Source of the DNA: Clytia hemisphaerica
Taxonomy: Eukaryota; Cnidaria; Hydrozoa; Leptothecata; Clytiidae
DNA length: 64,000 nt
Assembly: GCA_902728285.1 (NCBI GenBank)
Contig: CACVBU010000600.1
Location: forward strand, 787,558-851,557
Direction of reading: 5' to 3'
Shown: piece by piece, positions 1-11,905 of the stretch
Layout of the letters: every line of letters starts with the position of its first letter
Numbering within the stretch: position 1 is the first letter of the stretch
Translations under genes and position numbers: made by a program
The notes under the pieces: model-generated
The model's input: only the letters and a program-made list of their open reading frames with translations
What the model was told of the DNA's origin: nothing
Databases searched by the model: none

Positions 1-231
1 TTTGGATAAGATCAATGAGGACAAGATTTGAACAAACACATACAATCCAGAGATTGCACTGTAGAATGAATTTAGATTCTCATCGGCCACGTGGAGAACA
101 TCTTTCAAGTAAACGTATAACGTTGCGAATGTCAACGAGTATTCGATTCCAAGAGCGAGATTGGTCAAGTAGAAGATTTTAGTGGTTCTTGAGCGACGTT
201 TCAGCCATTCTTTCATTGAAATTTTCGACAT
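1..231 (-). CDS. MFS-type membrane transporter, first exon(s) only (partial)
   Basis: The minus strand opens with ATG at 231-229 and stays open for 77 codons to the window edge, so the 3' part of the gene lies outside. The peptide has a short charged cytosolic start (MSKISMKEWLKRRSRTTK), then a hydrophobic helix at about residues 19-40, a polar loop at about 41-54 and a second helix from about residue 55 (YSAISGLYVFVQILSSLIL). Two helices close to the N-terminus with a short loop is the usual start of a 12-helix major facilitator; the pattern is closest to MFSD8-like lysosomal or organellar members. That family call is inference from layout only, because no A-motif lies in the visible part. 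The ATG is preceded by a T-rich run in the genomic strand and nothing upstream extends the frame convincingly. Confidence 0.6.
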   Translation of the reverse strand, partial: MSKISMKEWLKRRSRTTKIFYLTNLALGIEYSLTFATLYVYLKDVLHVADENLNSFYSAISGLYVFVQILSSLILSK

Positions 232-343
232 TTTTTTTTACTGAAAATACAATAAGATGATTATCGTGCTGCATATAGACCTAGGTATTTAGAATAGGCG
301 TTTCGCTTTCCGTCTGAAATTGATAAAGGACTACTATAGGACC

Positions 344-610
344 AATGGTGAAGTATAAGCCCGAAGGGCTATATTCGAATTTTTAACCTTTCTCAGGCAA
401 AAAAGTGAAGCCTTAAAATATGCGCCGTATTTTTAACGACGGTTTGAATCTAGCGATTCCTTTGTTTTCGAGTGATGTCTTTTTCAAAATTTAGGTGTAA
501 ATTTTAGTTTCAATCTGTCATTTGTGTAAAAACCAGGCAGACTGCGCTAGCCCGCGCAACTTTGGTAGGATTTAGTAGGCTTCAAAACTCTTCCGGCTTA
601 TACTTCATTG
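344..610. repeat. MITE-like inverted-repeat element, about 267 bp
   Basis: The left end (AATGGTGAAGTATAAGCC) is matched in reverse complement by the right end (GGCTTATACTTCATT near 596-610). The arms are about 20 bp with small gaps. No coding capacity; the target duplication is not clear. Confidence 0.55.
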
Positions 611-1760
611 ACTAGGATCACTAAAACAAAACACGATCGATTTGAAAAGTATTCCAGACCTTTTTCGCGGACCGATTGTTGATGGCGTTGCTTGTACAAA
701 TCCCTCTGTAAGTAAGTCTTTCAAACGAAATTTCTACATTAATATAAAAATATTGAACAGAAAAACTAGAATTGGGTTATTTATAAGATATTAGCCACTT
801 AATCTCAGATAGTTTCGTCGATTTGTTCGGCTCAAATGATCCAAAATTCCCCAGAATCTGACATTTCTCTTTTCTTCTGTCTCAAAATTCTCACATCAAG
901 ATCAAAAGATCTGATTCTGTCCAAAAACTAGCTAAAATTTATTAATTAGGCAAATAACATGATTATTATTATTGAGTCTATTATCAGCATATTAATGAAA
1001 CTCCATTAGGAATATGAATCATTGCCAAAACATGACAATTTACGACTTGTTTACTACACCTTCTCATGTTTTTCTGTTTCTTTGCGTTCGTACCGTACAG
1101 TAAAGAACACCGGAAAGAAGTACCGGGTAAACCATAGTCCGGCGGCGAGGGCGCACTTGAGCGGCCCTAAGAACAGGCTTCAAGCGCACTTAAGCGTCCC
1201 TAAGAACAGGCTTCAAAGGTTTTCTCTGCACTAAAGGTCTAATTTATAGGTGAAAATCGCTCCCCCTCCCCCTAATATCAAAGTTACGCTAAACTTTGGC
1301 AGAGAAAATAATTTCCTAGGGCTAGGGGTGTTGTTTTATTTTTGAGTTCTTAATTTGAGAAAAAAGATAATAAAGTGGATCTAGTTTATTGCTGCAAAGA
1401 GTGTCTTTATATAATCAGATTTAGTATTCTTAAAAAAAGTGCAGAGTGCATAGTGAATGTTTGACATTATTCATACAATCTAATATAATAGTGCTTCATT
1501 AAATGCAGAATACGCCCCTGTCTCGGCGACCTACATTTTTTATACCAATAAGGACAAAATGACAGGTAAATGAAGATGGGGATTTCGAATCTCTATGGTT
1601 ACTTACAGCTTTAATATTCAGGTTTTGAAGTTTTAGACTTACAACTGGGAAATATTTTCTTAGAAAAGGACTATTTTCAATCAAATAAGTGGTTGACCAC
1701 ACAAACTCAGCTGGAATTAGTTGCAAAGTAGTTGAAATAAACAAAAAGTTGCTCTACAAT

Positions 1761-1973
1761 TAGACGATCCTATCGTCTACACAAGATCACTAAAAAGGGA
1801 ATAGTTTAGGAGAGGCGTGATAAATTCGGGTGGAGTAAGCAGTGGCGGAGATGTTTACAATGTTTACGTTTCTTCGAAACTCTCCCACCGATTTTTTTCC
1901 GTATACCGCCATAACGCCATACCGCCATTTTTCCCGCCTTTATTATCACTGTAACGGACGATAACATCGTCTA
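1761..1973. mobile_element. MITE with 9-bp target duplication (Mutator-like), copy 1
   Basis: Terminal inverted repeats begin TAGACGATCCTATCGT and, from the other end, TAGACGATGTTATCGT. The element is flanked on both sides by the identical 9-mer CTCTACAAT (1752-1760 and 1974-1982). A 9-bp duplication is typical of Mutator-like elements. The interior matches the reverse complement of the element at 19365-19592 over long blocks, for example AAGATCACTA and GTGGCGGAG. Non-autonomous, no ORF. Confidence 0.85.
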
Positions 1974-2526
1974 CTCTACAATCTACTTAAAATCGTTGTG
2001 ATTTTTTCCAATAAGGGAAAATTTCATTTCTAAGCCAAAATCAATACCTTAATACAATCCTTTCATCTTTCTCAACCTATTGATTCGGGATCATATCAAC
2101 ATATTTCTAATATAGCCACTGTATTTAAATTTCATAAGGGCACCGCACACAGAAAGAATGTAATAGAAAGGATTTTTTAACAAGTAAGATTAGCATTTTG
2201 AATTTTTCAGTGCCTCATACATACAGTAGGTAGCCTGAGCAGAGGTTTTCAATATGTTTATCAATATCATAAGAACGTCCAAGATTTTTAGAGCCTTCGG
2301 ATGCTCTTCCTTTTTGGATTTGAAGCCTAAAAATGTTCTTAAGTGTTCTTATTTTTACCACCATTTTAATGTTTAATGTCAGCAAAGCCTTAAAATGTTC
2401 TTAATTTGTTCTTATTTGGTCATTGAAGCCTTACGTTCATTAAAACGTGCAAAACGAAAGGGAATGGTATTTACAGATGCACAAATTCTATAAAATACAG
2501 CGAAGTAATGTAAAGATAATTTATCT

Positions 2527-5500
2527 TTATCGATACCGTCTTAGAAATCGGGATGTCATCGGAAGCCATGTATTCCGATCGGGTTCGAGAAACTGGATTT
2601 CGGCGTGGTCTCCGTAATCCCATTCACGTCTCAACAGCTCCACGTAGTATTGTTGATCTTTGACCAAGTAATGAAATCCACTTAATTGCTGTGGATACCT
2701 GAAAGATACAATTACAGATTTATGGTAAACTCGGATAGGAGAATAGCGAGTTTATGTATTCGAGATAAATCGAGGAGGACGGTATAAAGCAAAGTTGACA
2801 TGCCTCCAAAATCACCGTCCATTTTGCTCGATGACGGTAAAAACACCAAAATACAGTCGTCTGTTTAGGTGAGCAAAGGCGATATAGAGCCGTACATCAA
2901 CTATCGACATTGTTTTGTATCATTTCTCTTACCGTCGCCCTCTATATCCTGCCATACATAAACTCGGTAATTTCCAAAATTGACGGGTTTCTTATTAGCC
3001 GAGGGATGTTAAAGTCACGAAAAAACTTTGAGTAAATAAACTTTGATTGGTTGAGACGTATGAAAACAATTCCCAGCTGACACACAACGTTGTTTTAACA
3101 TTCATCTAACGTTAAATGGACGTTGTGAACGTTAGATAAACGTTAAAACAACGTTGTGTACCAGCTGGGTTATCTCATAACCACATTCTCAAAAAATATG
3201 TTTATATTGTGTGCAGTATGTATTAACCAATTAAAAATTACTGATTACTCGCTGGCGTGAAACTACGCCATTCAATTAAAAGGAAGCCCGCACACACACC
3301 TTTTTCATAAGAATACATTCTACAATAATATCAATAGCTTAGGGCTCACCAAACTAACTTCACTCCTCAACAGTGGCGTTGTGGGAAAATTTTTCTGGAG
3401 GGGCCAAAATCATTTTTTTTTAATGGCGCCCCCCCCCCCCAATTTTCCAAAGTGGTGCCCCCACTCACTAGTTTCTAAACTTTTACTTCATTTGCCTAGG
3501 CATAATGAGTAAGGAAATATTTAGTGGAGAAGAATAGATATATCTTTGATGAATGAAAAAAGGGAAAAACAGGCTCCACCATGGTTGGGGCCGACTAGAA
3601 AATTTTCAAAAATCGACTGCCAACATCATTAGATAAAAATAGACAAATTTGACACTTGCTAGAGAACTTAATAAAACAATGTGTAATGCGAGCGAAGCGA
3701 GCGAAAAAATTGATGTTTTATGATTTCAATATCGTCGCCAGCAAATTGGTCTTGGGGTGCTGTTAGATTTTGTACATATTGTACACAAAAAAACTTGTAA
3801 ATTAGCTAGATTGCAAAGAAGTTACCAATTAACTGTATTGCGAGCGAAGCGAGCGAAAAAAATTGCAAGTATTTTAAAATTATTTTAGTAAAATTGGTCC
3901 TGGGCGCAATTTAAGGCGTATTAAGTATGAATTTTGAGATTGGGGCGTTTAAAAAAATCTCTTTTGGCGCCCTTTGCTCTTCGGCGCCCCTTCAAAAAAG
4001 CTCCGCTGGGGGGGCCATGGCCCCCCCGGCCCCCCCTGCCACAGCGCCACTGCGTCCTCAAAATAAAAGAATTCGATCTTACACATGGTTATGACTAACA
4101 TGCTAGACAATGACCAAATTTAAAAAGAAGTGGGGTATGGTAAGGAAAAAGGAAGAAAACTGTAGAAGTTATCCATTATCATATAACACGGGTATAACGA
4201 CACATTACTACCTTAATTTCATTAATTTTCGCGCGCCTCTTATTTTCGCGCAGCTCGTAAAATAGAAGATTCACGCATCTTGCAATTTTCGCGCATCTTG
4301 CAATTTCTGGGATATTTTCTGAGAGTTTTTGACGATTTAAAGTGAGTTTTACTCACTTTCGGTGTGTATTCAAGCTAGATTTTGCATCCCATTTTGAATC
4401 GAGGTCCTATCTTATCAATAGACCCTAAGATACAAGTTCAGAACAATTACTAATTCGCGCATCTTTTGAGAATTAATGGAATTAAGGTACTGTATATAAA
4501 CGACTGTAGTCTAGCTTACACGTCATACGTAAACATGGCAGTACTCAGAGACCAAGCTCGCATATCAATGACCATCGTCTTTGGTTCTCCGATATTGAAC
4601 TCACACATGTCATCACAAGCCAACCGGAATCGATAGTTTCCTGTTGTTGGAGGAATGAAATATGCTTCCATGCGCATACCATAGTTATCTCGCCTAGTGA
4701 TTCAATGAAAAGAAAAGTATTGAAAAGTCCAATAAATTTCGTTGATGGTTGAAAATCAGATGGTTTGAAAAATTTGATCTACATAAAATTTCTGTGGCCC
4801 TGAGTAAAATAATCTTCAAGTATTTTTGTCTATCAAATTTTCAAAATTGAGATATATAACGTGAGTATCACAGCTTATGAATATGACATATCACGCTGCG
4901 AAGACAGACCCCATTTCATTCACTGTGCACTCACCGAGAACAAAATTAACTATGGCAATCATCTAGGATTTTGGATGAAGTCACACCAATCAAATCACAC
5001 GTAAAAAAAGATTCAATAAAAAAGTGTAATCTCGGAACATAACACAGATATCTTTATATAATTAAGAATCGATTAAAGTAACTTAAGAAATCAATTCTTG
5101 GCAAATTACCATTCTACGGCAGATGAGAGGAAGTCATCTTGATAGCTATACCAAGAAGGATTGTTTGGAAATCTCCAATCCCCAACAAAGGAGTTCCAAC
5201 TTCTATCAGTAGCTTCATTTGGCAAATCGGTAAACGCTGTCACATAAACTGGTCCATCGGCTGAAAAGGATAAGTGATTTAAATTAAGTGCCAGTTATAG
5301 TCTGTCCAGTTTCATTTGAGTAAAGGTTTTTTTTCGTTAACTATTATTTTTTACCTTTGGCTGAAGCTAAATTATGTGACTTCATTAAATGTAGACCACT
5401 TCAGTGTCTCCAATTTTATTAATAAACACCACCCTCTCACCTCCCCGTTTCCCGCCATTATAATACACAAATTCCTTTTTAGCAGATTTATATGTAAATA

Positions 5501-8500
5501 AGTCACGAAAAAACGTCGAGTCAAGCTCTGATTGGCTGAATATTGCACACATTAGCATATATATTTTTTCAAAATGTCCAGAGTATGAGGTAATCTTTGA
5601 ATGTCTCATCCAATTAGAGCTTTACTTGACGTTTTTCGTGACTTTTTTATATGAATCTGCTAATAGGAAATTGTGTAATTGCTATTGTATAAGGGATGGC
5701 CACCCCACTTTTTTGCTAAGAAAGGCCCGTCGGCGCCAACCATGGTGGCGCCTCCTTAGACACTTACTATTTGGCCCCTCCACTTTCAAAATTGATTCGC
5801 CGGCCCTGATTTACCTATCTTCTTAATATCCATTCGCTATAAGTATACACTGCAAAACAAAGATAATCTTTGTTTTGCCTGCAATGCTTTTTTAATTCTA
5901 ACCAAGAAAGTCTAACATATTATAGACAGTTGAAAAGATCATTTAGAGCACTATAAAAAACTTTTAGAAAATGAAGAAGAAAAATATGAACTTTTAATTC
6001 TTTGGGGCTAGAAACTTCATTTTTGGTACAGAGGTGCTTTAAGGCCTCCTGATTGAATTGGGCTACTTTCTAAGATCTATAAAACAATTTAATATGAGAA
6101 ATAATTGCCTAACTGAAAGGAGGCTTCAAAGTACCTACCTATGTATCAAAAATGAAGTTTCTATTGATAAAGCATAAATGCCTTCTTGCTTTTCCTGATC
6201 CCTTTATCTTGAATCCTCATTTACTAAAAACTTCTGAATAATGTCTCTCAGAAATTATTAACGATACATTATAATATTGATAATTCAAGCATTGGATGGA
6301 AAATAGCAAGCACAACAAAGATTAGCTCAGGCGAGACCAATTTAATTTGTTGTTCTACGGGCCCGACCGACCCTATTTTTGCTGAAATCAAAAAAATAAT
6401 AATATCGAATTTCCACTACAATATATTTTACACACTAGTTATTTGTAAGAATTAAACTTGAATAAAGCTGAAAATTAAATCAAGAAATTGAAAAATCATA
6501 AAAATCATTCCATACACTAAAATTTTATTATGATCTTCATCGAAGATAAAAAACAAAGTGAATTTTTGATCCAGATACTTTTTGGGAAATTTTCTCGGTA
6601 CCTTACCAACCCTGATAAATGAAAAAATTATTCTTATTTTGCCGACCGACCGACCCATATTTTTCTAACGATTTTTCCGTATAACAACAAATTAAATTGG
6701 TCTCGCCTCACACTGCTAAATTGAATGACTTCGCAAACGTTACTTACGGATGGATTTGAAGATAAAGCGATTCCGGACATCGTTGTTATGACATGGCTTG
6801 TAGATTTTAAGATATTTGTCTTGTAACCAGTCGTTATTTTCAACTATCAAACAATAGCTGTTTATATAGACATATCCCCCTGTTATAAAAAAAATAATTT
6901 TTGCTTCATTAGTTTTTTTGTTAATTCATTTGTATTGATGGAATCGGTATGATCAAATGCTTATATCGAAACCAATTCCCTAGCCTAGTTAACTAAGCTC
7001 GTATTCACAAGGCTAGGACAGGACACTAATAATACAACAATGACCGGTTAGTGAGGGCTGTACTGAGAAATATTGCCCGAGGGCAATATTTTCAGTACTG
7101 CCCGAAAACCGAAAAAATTACAATTATTAAAACCTACACTATTACACCTTTAAACTTACAAACATTAACACCTTGCTCACAACTTTCTGAAACTGTGAAA
7201 TTGCAATTCAGGTGCTGAACCGTGATTTAATTGATCAAATACTTGCTAGAAATCCATTCCCAAAACAATATTTGTATTTTTCAGGATTTAATTCCCATAA
7301 TGCAATTGCGCCTGCTTTTTTGTCAAAAAAACGGCTTTGAAGGGTCAAAACTTTTATTCACTTCATTTTTGACGTATGTTATTAATGTTTTTCTAAATCT
7401 CCATAAAATTTGTGAGATTTTGATATGCAATATGACAATGTTTTGATAAAGTCGATTTTCAGATTTTATTGGCCACTTACGATAAATGAGCTTTAAAATA
7501 GAACTTTGAGGGCCTTACGATTTCTTTGGGGTGTGACCATGGAAAAGAAAATGATTTTTTCGTACCTACCATTAAGTATAGGTACCTAAAAAGTGTAGGC
7601 TTTATGACCTTAAATTCATTTGTGTAATCTCTGAAAAACTTGATTTTTTAAAGGGATTTTTGATAAAATTTTCCATAACATCGAATTTTACGATACACTT
7701 TGCGATAATTAAAATTCTTGAAATTAGGTATTTTATGAAAGTTAGAGATTGTAAAAAAGTGAATTATACAATATTAAATTAAGTTCGGTGGTTAAGAGAG
7801 CCCAAAACCCAACTTGTAGGTTTTAAGAGGTACCGTGAAAAGCACAGGCCAATATCATAGTGACCTGTGCCGACCAATCGAGATTATATTCAGCGCGCAA
7901 TCAACGCAGAGAAAAGTAACCATGACGACCATCCAAGATCTTGGATTAAGTTCAAAGTTGATATTTTATTCCTGTCGTTAAAAACACAACTTTAAAAGTC
8001 ATCAATGCTTTGTAAAAAGAATCAGTGATAGAGAATCATAACATAAAGTCTGTCTATTATTTCGATTCAATTAAAGTGACATTTCCATAATTAAAAGTTT
8101 AGTAATTACTGTTATACATTTGGGGATCATGTAAAAGATTTCTTTCGAAAGAAACTCATTTCAATTACACTTGGAGGTTTCTGGGGAATTCGTAAATAGT
8201 AAACTGCATACTGATACAATCTGCTAGACATTAATATGGTAATATTTGCTCTTCATCGTTGATTCTTTCTACAGTGATTAGATTGACACATGCAGGATAA
8301 AATTTCTATTATTGGTCTTCAGAGGTTAATATATTCTTTGAAAACTTAACCTATGATACTCAGGGTAGTTTTAAGGGGTATCCACTGGTAGCTTTGCAGC
8401 ATCAAAGAGACACAAAATACTCTCACTTACAAAAACCTCTTCGCCAGGTGTGCCAAAAGTTCTCGATATCAGGATAATATTGACAGCCATTTTTATAGAT

Positions 8501-10714
8501 CTGCACCCAGTAGGTACTGTAGTCAGCACACACTGGATAACCAGTGCAGTGATGGTGTAAACGGCCCGTTCGGTGGTCGTAGTTAAACAAAGCGGCCCGA
8601 TGCGTTGTACAGATATTCCAATCGGTTTCTACTTTCAAGCTGTACGAATCATGAACAAAATCACAAGTTACTACTGAAGGCACCAAACACTTATTTTGAT
8701 CATTGTTGGTGATAATTGTCAAGGAGGTCCATCCTGTATCATAGTGGTCAACTCCTAGAAATAAAAATACGACAAAGATATTTTAGTGTCTTTATGAAAG
8801 AATTCCAAAGTAAAAGTTAATCTGAAAATATTTTTGTTGCATTTTTCCCTTTGACTTCCAGTCAGTTCTTTTCGGCTGGTTTGTTTTGCTTTTCCTCCCG
8901 TCGCTTACACAGTCCCCCAAAAGTCAACGCGGTCATATTTCTAGACTAGAGAAATATAAAATATCGCAAATATTTCGATGTTCTCGACCCATCAAAATGT
9001 TTATATTTTTTTGGGTCGGCAATAACAGTGTTTATTCACATATTGGGTCATTCCATTTTATATTTATACAAGGAGTGGATGAATATTTCATTTGAAGCAA
9101 CCATTTTCTTAGTCATTTCTTATATTTTGAGTCAGGTATTTTTTTAATTTGTTGTTGGGTTTTTTCAAAATTGAGCCTCATTCTCATGCAAAATTGTTCT
9201 AATAAAAAAGTGTGTATTCTATATTTTCCGTAAAATTGCTTTCTTTGGAAAAGCAAAAATGATAAGGCGAAAACTGTGAAATTCATTTTGTTGGCATGTT
9301 GAAACCATGCCAGTGTTATTAGGCTATTTCACTTGGGAATGGTTTATACATACAGTAGACTCTCTCGAATTCGATTTTCAAGGGAATAAGAACTTAATTC
9401 GAATTACAGAAAATATTTTAAACGATTTTCGGGGGTCAAATATTTTAGTTCGAATTACAGAGAGATTCGAATAATAGAGGTTCGATTTAGAGAGAGTTGA
9501 CTGTAATCAGATTGGATCAATCGGATATAAAATAAAATACCTTCAGCGTCTACATATTCGTCTTTCGTGTTTCGGTCATCAGCAACTAACTCGCAAACCC
9601 AGGGTTGATTATTCTTGTCCACATTGATGGATTTGCATGAAGTATCATATACGCATGCGTCTGCACAATCGAATAATTCGTTCACTTCGAATGTTTTGTA
9701 AGCTGTTGTTGCAATACGTTTGTTCTTTTTGCGAAGTGAAAAGATTCCTGAAATTTGAACATTTCGAAAATGGTATGATAGTTATGGATTGGTAAGTTCT
9801 CTGGTGGAACTTAATAGAGCAACGATACTATCTACTCAGAAATTCCATGGTCCCACTATGTCTCATCCGATTTCTTCCGATTATGTTATTATGTCTTTCA
9901 CGTAAAATTCTGAAAGTCTAAAATGCTTTAAAACAAATCTTTTGCGGCTGAAATATTTTTTTCTGATTCAATAGTGGGATATCAGATATATCTACAATAC
10001 CGGCCATAGTATTTGAGAAAAAAGGGAAATTCCCACGAAATCTTATAGCCACAATCGATTTGGAAGCACTCTAACTTAAGTTGGAAGGTTTAACTCTGAT
10101 ATTTAACATAAACTTAGAATCTGAGGATCCAAAATTCCAAGAAGGGTCTAATAGGGCTCAGAATATGGCCTGGAAACCCAACCCAAATTGAAATATTCGA
10201 TTAAATTTAACAAATAGCACAAAAGCCATTTTCTTGCCCGAACTTTAAAATGCTAAAAACGAGGAATTAACCAAAATTCTCAATATATTTTGACCGATAT
10301 TGTAGATTCATAGCCTTCCGTATTGATACTAGATTGTATACGGGATACATCTAACCAAACTAAAAGGATTTCAAATGTTTGATTCAGTTGACTCTCTTTA
10401 ATTCGATTTTCAAGGGACTGAAAACTTTCTCCAAACTAGAGAATGATTCGAGTTACGGAGAGCAATTTAAACCACTTTCCAGCTGAGGGGACCAATAATT
10501 TAGTTTAAATTACAAAAAGATTCGTATAAATAGAAGTTCGAATTAGAGATAGTTGACTGCACTTCAGATGCAGATGGAATATATATATGATGGAGAATCG
10601 TTTGATACCTTCATTTGTGTCTGGTAGACGAATAATATTGTGCGTCGAAATTGTCTTGATCAGAATTGCAACGGCACAAGCAAGGTAGAAATAACAAGAT
10701 AATTGCTTCTTCAT
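2527..10714 (-). CDS. Secreted PAN/apple + PA14 domain protein (complete, 6 exons)
   Basis: Exons (minus strand, 5' to 3'): 10609-10714, 9541-9747, 8431-8754, 5110-5260, 4529-4693, 2527-2698. All junctions are GT-AG and phases agree, giving 374 residues. Residues 1-24 form a signal peptide (hydrophobic core LACAVAILI). About residues 36-103 are a PAN/apple-like module with CADAC, SCKSIN and WVCEL motifs, the cysteine pattern common in invertebrate PAN proteins. Residues 104-211 are a cysteine- and aromatic-rich stretch that I cannot assign. About residues 212-374 look like a PA14-type beta domain: RMEAYFIPPTTGNYRF, then LACDDMC, then YYVELLRREWDYGDHAEIQF, matching the PA14 order of fibre-like strand, 'DD' turn and 'YyvEvlh..g.gdh' strand. 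The protein is probably extracellular, with PA14 binding carbohydrate or matrix. Introns 1 and 2 carry related small repeats and intron 5 a MITE. The ATG follows directly from the signal peptide. Function unknown. Confidence 0.82.
2748..2965. repeat. MITE-like element in the last intron of the PAN-PA14 gene
   Basis: Ends GAGTTTATGTAT and ATACATAAACTC form the terminal inverted repeats. Internal 'acggta' and 'taccgtc' blocks are also inverted. Related 'taccgtcct' blocks occur near 20371-20465. No ORF. Confidence 0.5.
3072..3169. repeat. Near-perfect palindrome, about 98 bp
   Basis: The sequence starts CCCAGCTG and ends CAGCTGGG. Between them ACACAACGTTGTTTTAAC is answered by GTTAAAACAACGTTGTGT, and ATCTAACGTT by AACGTTAGAT. 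It lies in the last intron of the PAN-PA14 gene and would form a long hairpin. Confidence 0.8.
3371..4053. mobile_element. hAT-like MITE with 8-bp target duplication
   Basis: Ends CAGTGGCGTTGTGG and CCACAGCGCCACTG are inverted repeats of the CAGTGGCG type common in hAT elements. Flanks CTCCTCAA (3363-3370) and GTCCTCAA (4054-4061) agree in 7 of 8 positions, fitting the 8-bp duplication of hAT. Inside, the phrase GCGAGCGAAGCGAGCGAAAA occurs twice (near 3688 and 3840). Homopolymer C and G runs sit just inside both ends. No transposase frame. It lies within an intron of the PAN-PA14 gene. Confidence 0.75.
5461..5685. repeat. MITE-like element with arms of about 70 bp
   Basis: The left arm (containing AGCAGATTTATATG, AGTCACGAAAAAACGTC and AAGCTCTGATTGG) is answered by the right arm in reverse complement (CCAATTAGAGCTTTACTTGA, GACGTTTTTCGTGACT, CATATGAATCTGCT with small differences). 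The loop is about 80 bp. It sits in the 3.2 kb intron between 5260 and 8431. A partial relative appears near 3016-3055. Confidence 0.65.
6329..6708. repeat. MITE-like element with long terminal inverted repeats
   Basis: The left end AGGCGAGACCAATTTAATTT continues as GTTGTT; the right end is its exact reverse complement (AACAACAAATTAAATTGG then TCTCGCCT). Inside, CCGACCGACC blocks are repeated near both ends. About 380 bp, no ORF, intronic. Confidence 0.8.
7053..7096. repeat. Short strong hairpin
   Basis: AATATTGCCC and GGGCAATATT face each other across two bases, and the stem continues outward (GTACTGA / TCAGTAC) with a one-base bulge. About 20 paired bases. It lies in an intron of the PAN-PA14 gene and is not explained by any gene feature. 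Confidence 0.75.
9351..9505. repeat. Small inverted-repeat element (GACTCTCTnnAATTCGA family), copy 1
   Basis: Ends TACAGTAGACTCTCTCGAAT and TTAGAGAGAGTTGACTGTA are inverted repeats. The body contains several AATTCGAATTACAGA-like words. It ends 35 bp from the donor of the PAN exon 9541-9747, in the intron. Related copies lie at 10384-10560 and, degenerate, near 55690-55775. Confidence 0.7.
10384..10560. repeat. Small inverted-repeat element, copy 2
   Basis: Ends CAGTTGACTCTCTTTAATTC and GAATTAGAGATAGTTGACTG match the element at 9351-9505. It lies in intron 1 of the PAN-PA14 gene, about 50 bp from the exon 1 donor, so neighbouring introns carry the same family in the same place relative to a donor. 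Confidence 0.7.
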
Positions 10715-11339
10715 GGTTCAGTCTTACTTATTTTTCCTAAATTGCTTCCATTTTGAAATTTTCTTCTTGAAAAACTTTTTAATACCGTAAACTGAAATTC
10801 ATCTCTATCAACATCTCTCTTGACAATAAATAAATAAATTCAGAATTGAGGAACACTTGAAGAAAGTTTTAAGGACAGTCCATAAATAATATATGAATAA
10901 AATGCGAAAAAATATTTAAATTTTATGAGTATTTTAAATGGTGCTAAAAATATCTTAACTCTAGAATATTCATAAACTCATTCATTATAGAATCCAAACA
11001 GAACAAGCGATATTTCAACATTCTTTAAATTTTGACCTGAGAGGTTCAAAGCTCGTAAAAATCTTTCCCCTTTAGCCACAAAAAAGCAGAAAATATATTC
11101 ACTCTCAAAATGAAAAACGAAAAAAAAAAATATATTGCAGAAGCACTTGAGACTACCCTTTGGTTTTCAGGATGCTGTTTTGATGCCTCATTCAAAGGGA
11201 CATTAAAGTACTGATGAAATTTGTAAACAAACCGTATGCAGCGGGATACAAAATCAAAACAAATGTCACATGTCAAAATAAAAAATAAAAACAAATATGG
11301 CTGATTTTGATTGTTTCAATTGTTTTACAAGTTTGAATT

Positions 11340-11612
11340 GGGCTTTTCCAGCAAAAAATCGTGCACCCCCTGATGAGGAGGTCCATTTCCGTTCCAAGGG
11401 GGTAAGGTTTGAAATGCAGTGAAATTCCATAAGGGTAGACGAAAATCCGTCAAAAATAAGCGGAATTCCAAGGGGGTAATGATTGAAAATTTGTAAAAAT
11501 TCGGAATTCCAGAGGGGTATGATCCTAAAATTGCCTGGAATTCCAAGGGGGTAGGTCACAAAAGGTTGGACCTCCTCAACAGGGGGTGCACGGTTTCTTT
11601 CTGGAAAAGCCC
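11340..11612. mobile_element. MITE of the GGGCTTTTCCAG family, target duplication ATT
   Basis: Left end GGGCTTTTCCAGCAAAAAAT plus CGTGCACCCCCTGATGAGGAGGTCC is almost perfectly matched by the inverted right end (GGACCTCC, then AGGGGGTGCACG, then CTGGAAAAGCCC). Three-base flanks ATT on both sides. The interior has repeated GGAATTCCAAGGGGGTA words. The termini are shared with 24345-24618 and 53799-54010. Confidence 0.85.
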
Positions 11613-11905
11613 ATTGGACACGTGACTTTAATTGTTCTTTTTAATGACACGTGGTTCGCGCAATGTTTACATTTTACTACTTTTATGTCCCTTTAAAGGT
11701 TTTATTTTTACATAAGTGTTTCCGTTTCATATCAGACACGTATTTCATATCAGGACAGTGTCTTGCTATTATTATATTATGCTGATATAAGCAAATTTTT
11801 TTTCTTTTCCTCTTTCTGACCAATCTTGCTCCACGTCCGTGGCAATCTAATGTGAAAAAGCTTGAAGATTAAAATTGATGAGTAAGCAAACGATATCACT
11901 CTTAT

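Larger units (their letters stand above)
232..2526. other. Intergenic spacer with two small inverted-repeat elements
   Basis: No coding exon was recognised between the transporter start and the stop of the PAN-PA14 gene. Two MITE-like elements (344-610 and 1761-1973) are listed separately. A stretch near 2275-2450 rich in the words 'gttcttat' and 'aagcct' recurs in inverted form near 21040-21240, so it is probably another dispersed repeat. Confidence 0.5.
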
